Below the pieces are notes generated by a model. That model did not search any database and had not been told where the DNA came from. It saw only the letters and a program-made list of their open reading frames with translations. From Fimbriimonadaceae bacterium (GTDB taxonomy: Bacteria; Armatimonadota; Fimbriimonadia; Fimbriimonadales; Fimbriimonadaceae): a stretch of 51,860 bases of DNA. Each line of letters opens with the position of its first letter. The first letter of the stretch is position 1. Shown here piece after piece: positions 48,778 to 51,860 of this stretch. The stretch spans positions 1 through 51,860 of the forward strand of contig JAICWL010000013.1 of NCBI GenBank assembly GCA_025934835.1, written 5' to 3'. Both the position numbers and the translations under genes were made by a program.

Positions 48778-50214
48778 ATGTACAGTCAAACAACGGAGCT
48801 GAATCTGCTCAAGGTGACGCTCACAGCGCACGGCGACCCTTTGCAAAAGCTGCTACTGGCCAGCTTGACGGCCGGCGATCAGCCAGAATCTACGCCTCAT
48901 CGGCCGGCTACCATCGCGGTCGTGATCGACCGAAGCGGCTCGATGTCCGGAAAAAAGCTCTCGCTGACGCTCGCAGCCGTCGAGAGGCTGATCCGCTCGC
49001 TCTTACCCGACGATCGCATCGCGGTGGTCACCTATGACGCGGCGGTCGGCGTGGTCGCGGGGCTGTCCGCGCCCAGCGACGCGATGGCCCGCGCGGTAGG
49101 GAAAATCGAATGTGGGGATTCGACGAACCTCTATGGTGGATGGGTAACGGGAGCCAAGCTCGTTGGCGCAGGAGGTCGCGTAGTGCTGCTTTCCGATGGT
49201 CTGGCGAACGTCGGTCGGTTCACGGATGCGGCGAATCTGGCGGCGCACGCGGCGATTTCCTATAAGAAGTTCGGAGTGACCACGACCACGATCGGGATCG
49301 GTGAGGACTACGACGAAGGTCTTATGGCGGGCATGGCCCGAGCCGGAGGCGGCGCGCACTATTTCGCTTCGACCGCCGAGGCGGTTCTGAATGCTTTCAG
49401 CCAGGAGCGCTTCTCAATCGGCTCGATGGTGCTTTCGAGCGTGAGCGTGAGGTTTCAGGGGATCACGAAGCAGCTCGGTTGTTTTTGGGCGGGCGAGACC
49501 AAGAGCTCGGTCTTCTGCGTTCGGGACCTCGCGGGCAGCCCGGCCACGGTTCGATACGCGACTTCTTCCGATGGAAAGGTGGAGACTTGCGAGCTGAGCA
49601 TGCCGAGAGATTTCGGTCACTCGGACGAGGCGACCTTCGAAATGCTCATGGAGGAAGTCGCCGATTTGGAAGATCGCGCGCTTTCGGTGCGCGACCCACG
49701 CTCGGCGGCATCGGCGCGGGAGTCTCTCCGGAACGTGCTGCTTCGGATCATGGGGCATCCGCTGGCCGACAGCCCATTGGCGCTGGCAGTGCGAGATCGC
49801 CTGGATCGCTCAATCGCGGAGCTCGTGGGGCTGGAACAGCACTTCGACGAGCGCGAGGCCACCATCCATCGCAAGAGGAGTATGCAGGCAGGCTTCAACG
49901 TCCGCGAGCGTGGGAAGGCGTTCAGCTCGTTCGCGGAGGACAACCTGTCGATAACGGTGGCCCGCGAGACAGCGATGGAACTCGATCCCGAGGCGCGAAC
50001 CCTGGACCGAACTGCGCTAGTCTTGGCGCCCATCGAGCAGTGGCGGCGATGGCGCGCACTGCCGATCGCAAGGAGGGGGCGCACGATCGTAGTGGTGGTG
50101 GAGAATCCCCGGGATGGGTTCCTTCTCGCGGAGATCGAGGGGTCGACGGGCCGGCGAGTGCGCTTCAGCCCTCAGGCTATGAGCGCCGAGGAGATTCTGC
50201 GGGAGTTGAAGTAA
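48778..50214 (+). CDS. von Willebrand factor A domain protein with a GspE-N/MshEN-like C-terminal domain
   Basis: 478 aa. The N-terminal VWA domain (about 44-215) has a complete metal-ion-dependent adhesion site: DRSGSMS (Asp 51, Ser 53, Ser 55), Thr 116 in GDSTNLYGG and Asp 140 in VLLSDGLANVG. A beta-rich middle and a helical segment (about 300-395) follow. The last ~70 residues (LVLAPIEQWRRWRALPIARRGRTIVVVVENPRDG, then STGRRVRFSPQAMSAEEILREL) closely follow the pattern of the N-terminal domain of GspE/PilB-type ATPases (PF05157). No signal peptide. ATG at 48778 follows GGGAGG. I know of no described protein with this domain order. Confidence 0.85.
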   Translation: MYSQTTELNLLKVTLTAHGDPLQKLLLASLTAGDQPESTPHRPATIAVVIDRSGSMSGKKLSLTLAAVERLIRSLLPDDRIAVVTYDAAVGVVAGLSAPSDAMARAVGKIECGDSTNLYGGWVTGAKLVGAGGRVVLLSDGLANVGRFTDAANLAAHAAISYKKFGVTTTTIGIGEDYDEGLMAGMARAGGGAHYFASTAEAVLNAFSQERFSIGSMVLSSVSVRFQGITKQLGCFWAGETKSSVFCVRDLAGSPATVRYATSSDGKVETCELSMPRDFGHSDEATFEMLMEEVADLEDRALSVRDPRSAASARESLRNVLLRIMGHPLADSPLALAVRDRLDRSIAELVGLEQHFDEREATIHRKRSMQAGFNVRERGKAFSSFAEDNLSITVARETAMELDPEARTLDRTALVLAPIEQWRRWRALPIARRGRTIVVVVENPRDGFLLAEIEGSTGRRVRFSPQAMSAEEILRELK

Positions 50215-50255
50215 TCGCGGAGGCGCGGGGGAGTGAGAATCGCGTGTTGATCGGC

Positions 50256-50831
50256 CTACCTGGCGATATGCTTCAGCGCCTTTGCCAGGTTCGGGCTGGG
50301 TCTTCCGAGCGACTCCTTGCCGAGCATGCCGGTTGCGAGTAGGTTCGTCTTGGCGTCAAAGCTGCAGGGAACGATCATCGAGCCGAACCGCAGAACGAGC
50401 GGATATGCGGGATCTTTGGCGGCCCGCCTTTCGGCCACAAGGCTCACGGACGCCTTCGCGATCTTGATCCAATGACCGTGATCAAGAATTCCCACCTTGC
50501 CTACAGGCAGGTCCCAGCCGAAAGGCGCATGCCTTGGCGGGTTCTTCGGCCCGATCGCGCCGCCTCCCATGCGCCAGTACTCGTTGAAGCGAAGCAGCCT
50601 GCCCGTCTTTGCATCCACGAAGCCGTCGAACTTTCGGGTCACCGGCGCTCCATCGACCATCGGGGGAACGTCGTACTTGAGCAGCCAAACAAGGATTCCC
50701 TTCCCCTGCGAAGCGGCCTGCACCTGCTCGCCCGTATAGAAGCTGTCCTCGTCCTGCTCTTCTTTCGGAGCGGGTTTATACACGCAAAGTAGCGGCGGAG
50801 CGCTCTCGGTGAGCCTGTAGGGAAACTTCAC
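50256..50831 (-). CDS. 3' part of a frameshifted secreted-protein gene (unknown function)
   Basis: 191 aa from its first GTG, but this frame stays open upstream to about 50990 and reads naturally there (FASYCKPPVPPSDLTPL, then NTYLGYLFSNARHHRNRFTSV), with no start codon. It is therefore almost certainly the continuation of the gene at 50893-51456, shifted by one base at the TTTT run (minus-strand AAAA) at 50977-50980. Visible features: a glutamate-rich turn (KEEQDEDSF), FDGFVDAKTGRLLRF (a PepSY-like turn) and LRFGSMIVPCSFD. Named family not recognised. Either a pseudogene or an assembly error. Confidence 0.62.
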   Translation of the reverse strand: MKFPYRLTESAPPLLCVYKPAPKEEQDEDSFYTGEQVQAASQGKGILVWLLKYDVPPMVDGAPVTRKFDGFVDAKTGRLLRFNEYWRMGGGAIGPKNPPRHAPFGWDLPVGKVGILDHGHWIKIAKASVSLVAERRAAKDPAYPLVLRFGSMIVPCSFDAKTNLLATGMLGKESLGRPSPNLAKALKHIAR

Positions 50832-50892
50832 GCTCGTGAAGCGGTTGCGGTGATGCCTGGCGTTTGAGAACAGGTAGCCAAGGTAGGTGTTT

Positions 50893-51456
50893 CTAGCCTG
50901 ATCGCCAGTCGTGAGAGGCGTCAGGTCGGAAGGAGGAACCGGAGGCTTGCAATAGGAGGCAAACAGCAGGCGGCCATTTTGCCGGGTCTATCTGCAGGTA
51001 GGAAGAGGGAGCGCTGAGCAGTGCGACACCGCTTGCACTCCCGACGAAATCCACTTGGAAGACCCCATCTTGGTTCAGCTCCTCATGGCTGAGCCCAGAC
51101 ACGTAGATAGGTCCGGGAATGCCGCCAAGCTCTGCATAGCTCTCGGCCAGCGCAAGCACCCGATCGTTCGTCAGATAGCGCTCCGGCCAAGGGATGCCAA
51201 CATGCATAGGCGTGGCAAATGAGTACGTGTCAATATGGCCGTCAGCTTTACTGACCAGAAACTCGGGGCCTTGGCACAGGACAAACACGGACGGATCGTT
51301 GGGGAGTCCGCTCCTCTGGATGGCGGCTTTGCCCGCCGAACTCGCCACCTGTGGATCCGAAGCACCTAGTCTCGCGACAAAAGCATCCGTTCTGGATAGG
51401 ATTAGGGCGTCCGACGCCTGCGAAATGACTAGCGCGGATACGAGGAGAGCAAGCAC
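50893..51456 (-). CDS. 5' part of a frameshifted secreted-protein gene (unknown function)
   Basis: 187 aa from the GTG at 51456; signal peptide MLALLVSALVISQASDALI. Up to SSYLQIDPA the reading is convincing; after the A-run at 50977-50980 it turns into low-quality sequence (KWPPAVCLLLQAS and onward) and stops. With one A removed, the protein continues as DPANGRLLFASYCKPP in the frame of the 50256 gene, giving about 400 aa in all. The IDPANGRLL turn and the later DAKTGRLL turn suggest two PepSY-like modules (tentative). The start overlaps the end of the next upstream gene by 28 bases. Confidence 0.65.
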   Translation of the reverse strand: MLALLVSALVISQASDALILSRTDAFVARLGASDPQVASSAGKAAIQRSGLPNDPSVFVLCQGPEFLVSKADGHIDTYSFATPMHVGIPWPERYLTNDRVLALAESYAELGGIPGPIYVSGLSHEELNQDGVFQVDFVGSASGVALLSAPSSYLQIDPAKWPPAVCLLLQASGSSFRPDASHDWRSG

Positions 51457-51860
51457 CTCCGTGAACCTCCCACCAAGTACCAGACAGTTATTGCTGATGC
51501 GTCATTCCCGGTGTACACATGCATGAGCCGCGCGCTAGGATCGCCGCGTATCAGCAAGGGCAAGCTCGGCGAGCCGCCTTCGGCTGCCGCGGGGTGGGTG
51601 GAGTTGGCGTGCTGAACCGCAAAATTGATCGTCTGTCCTTGGACAAGTTGGTCATATACGTCCTTCATATGCGTCGAGAGTCTCTCGCCAGTCGTATGGT
51701 TCACAGACCACACGATCTTGTCAAAGCCCGCGTAGCAGCGATCCATGATCTTATTCATCATATCGAACGTCTGGGCAAATGCGATGTTGCTGTTTTGATT
51801 GGCCTCCGTGGAGCACCCGTGAACGATAACGATGTTCGGCCCCGGCGGACGCGAATGCAC
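51429..51860 (-). CDS. C-terminal part of a protein, possibly caspase-like, cut by the window edge
   Basis: 143 codons visible; the frame is open to base 51860, so the N-terminus lies outside. GPNIVIVHGCSTEANQNSNIAFAQTFDMM, then FDKIVWSVNHTTGERLSTHMKDVYDQLVQGQTINFAVQHAN, recalls the end of caspase-like (CHAT/gingipain-type) domains: a HGC turn, a whole-protein A-x-x-F helix and a G-x-T-x-x-x-A-V-x-x-A helix. This is a weak resemblance only. It ends LVGGSRRCLLSSYPR and overlaps the following gene by 28 bases, suggesting co-translation. Confidence 0.6.
   Translation of the reverse strand: MHSRPPGPNIVIVHGCSTEANQNSNIAFAQTFDMMNKIMDRCYAGFDKIVWSVNHTTGERLSTHMKDVYDQLVQGQTINFAVQHANSTHPAAAEGGSPSLPLLIRGDPSARLMHVYTGNDASAITVWYLVGGSRRCLLSSYPR

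Overview
The window looks like a chromosomal segment of a member of Armatimonadota, most likely the Fimbriimonadia. This is inferred from the GC-rich sequence, the pseudopilin-like proteins with the N-terminus [20 protein letters not shown] and an FPVFAQAK continuation, the many scattered carbohydrate-active enzymes, the heavy use of GTG/TTG starts, and numerous apparently leaderless genes. No marker such as rRNA is present, so the phylum call is an inference.

Layout. 1-759 is the N-terminal part of a type I restriction methylase (HsdM) running off the left edge, followed by about 950 bases with no gene I can support. 1718-5986 holds an ECF sigma factor, a DUF2089/DUF4097 pair, YggS-SepF, an alkyltransferase-like repair protein and a GNAT. 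6061-12227 is a glycan block: GH94 phosphorylase, LacI regulator, a pseudopilin-like protein, a small lipoprotein and a secreted PF10091 (glucoamylase/GH144-like) enzyme. 12302-15078 is a heat-shock block: CIRCE operator, groES, groEL (TTG start), then Hsp20. Next come a LigD-type polymerase domain, a GGDEF protein and a PAS histidine kinase. 18521-25995 holds a flavin halogenase-like enzyme with a GH43, a GH5-like enzyme, a Cys-rich protein plus pseudopilin, and a GH4-NagB pair. 26026-35325 contains an ankyrin protein, a secreted protein, a DUF1440-like membrane protein, the sdhCAB operon with a coupled TPR-like gene, a TlpA lipoprotein, a GT4 glycosyltransferase and an MFS exporter. 35854-37465 is a second Cys-rich/membrane/pseudopilin cassette. 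37472-48106 is mostly core metabolism: Icd, Tag, a Gfo/Idh/MocA oxidoreductase, a GNAT, DnaB, a degenerate YchF-like protein, guanylate kinase and a large hexahairpin-like protein. 48145-51860 carries a MerR-like regulator, a von Willebrand A protein with a GspE-N/MshEN-like tail, a frameshifted secreted protein and the C-terminus of a secreted protein cut by the right edge.

The strongest system-level signal is promoter architecture. At least fourteen gene starts lack a Shine-Dalgarno sequence and have a TANNNT-type -10 box only 5-9 bases upstream, which implies leaderless mRNAs (for example 5986, 6061, 10941, 26026, 41657, 45428, 48145). Genes with good Shine-Dalgarno sites (groES, groEL, hsp20, sigma factor, vWA gene) coexist with them. 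Other points of interest are the vWA-MshEN fusion, the YchF homologue with broken GTPase motifs, two Cys-rich-plus-pseudopilin cassettes, a possible Shine-Dalgarno-masking hairpin before hsp20, and a dispersed intergenic 15-mer. I saw no tRNA, rRNA, CRISPR array, transposase or prophage.
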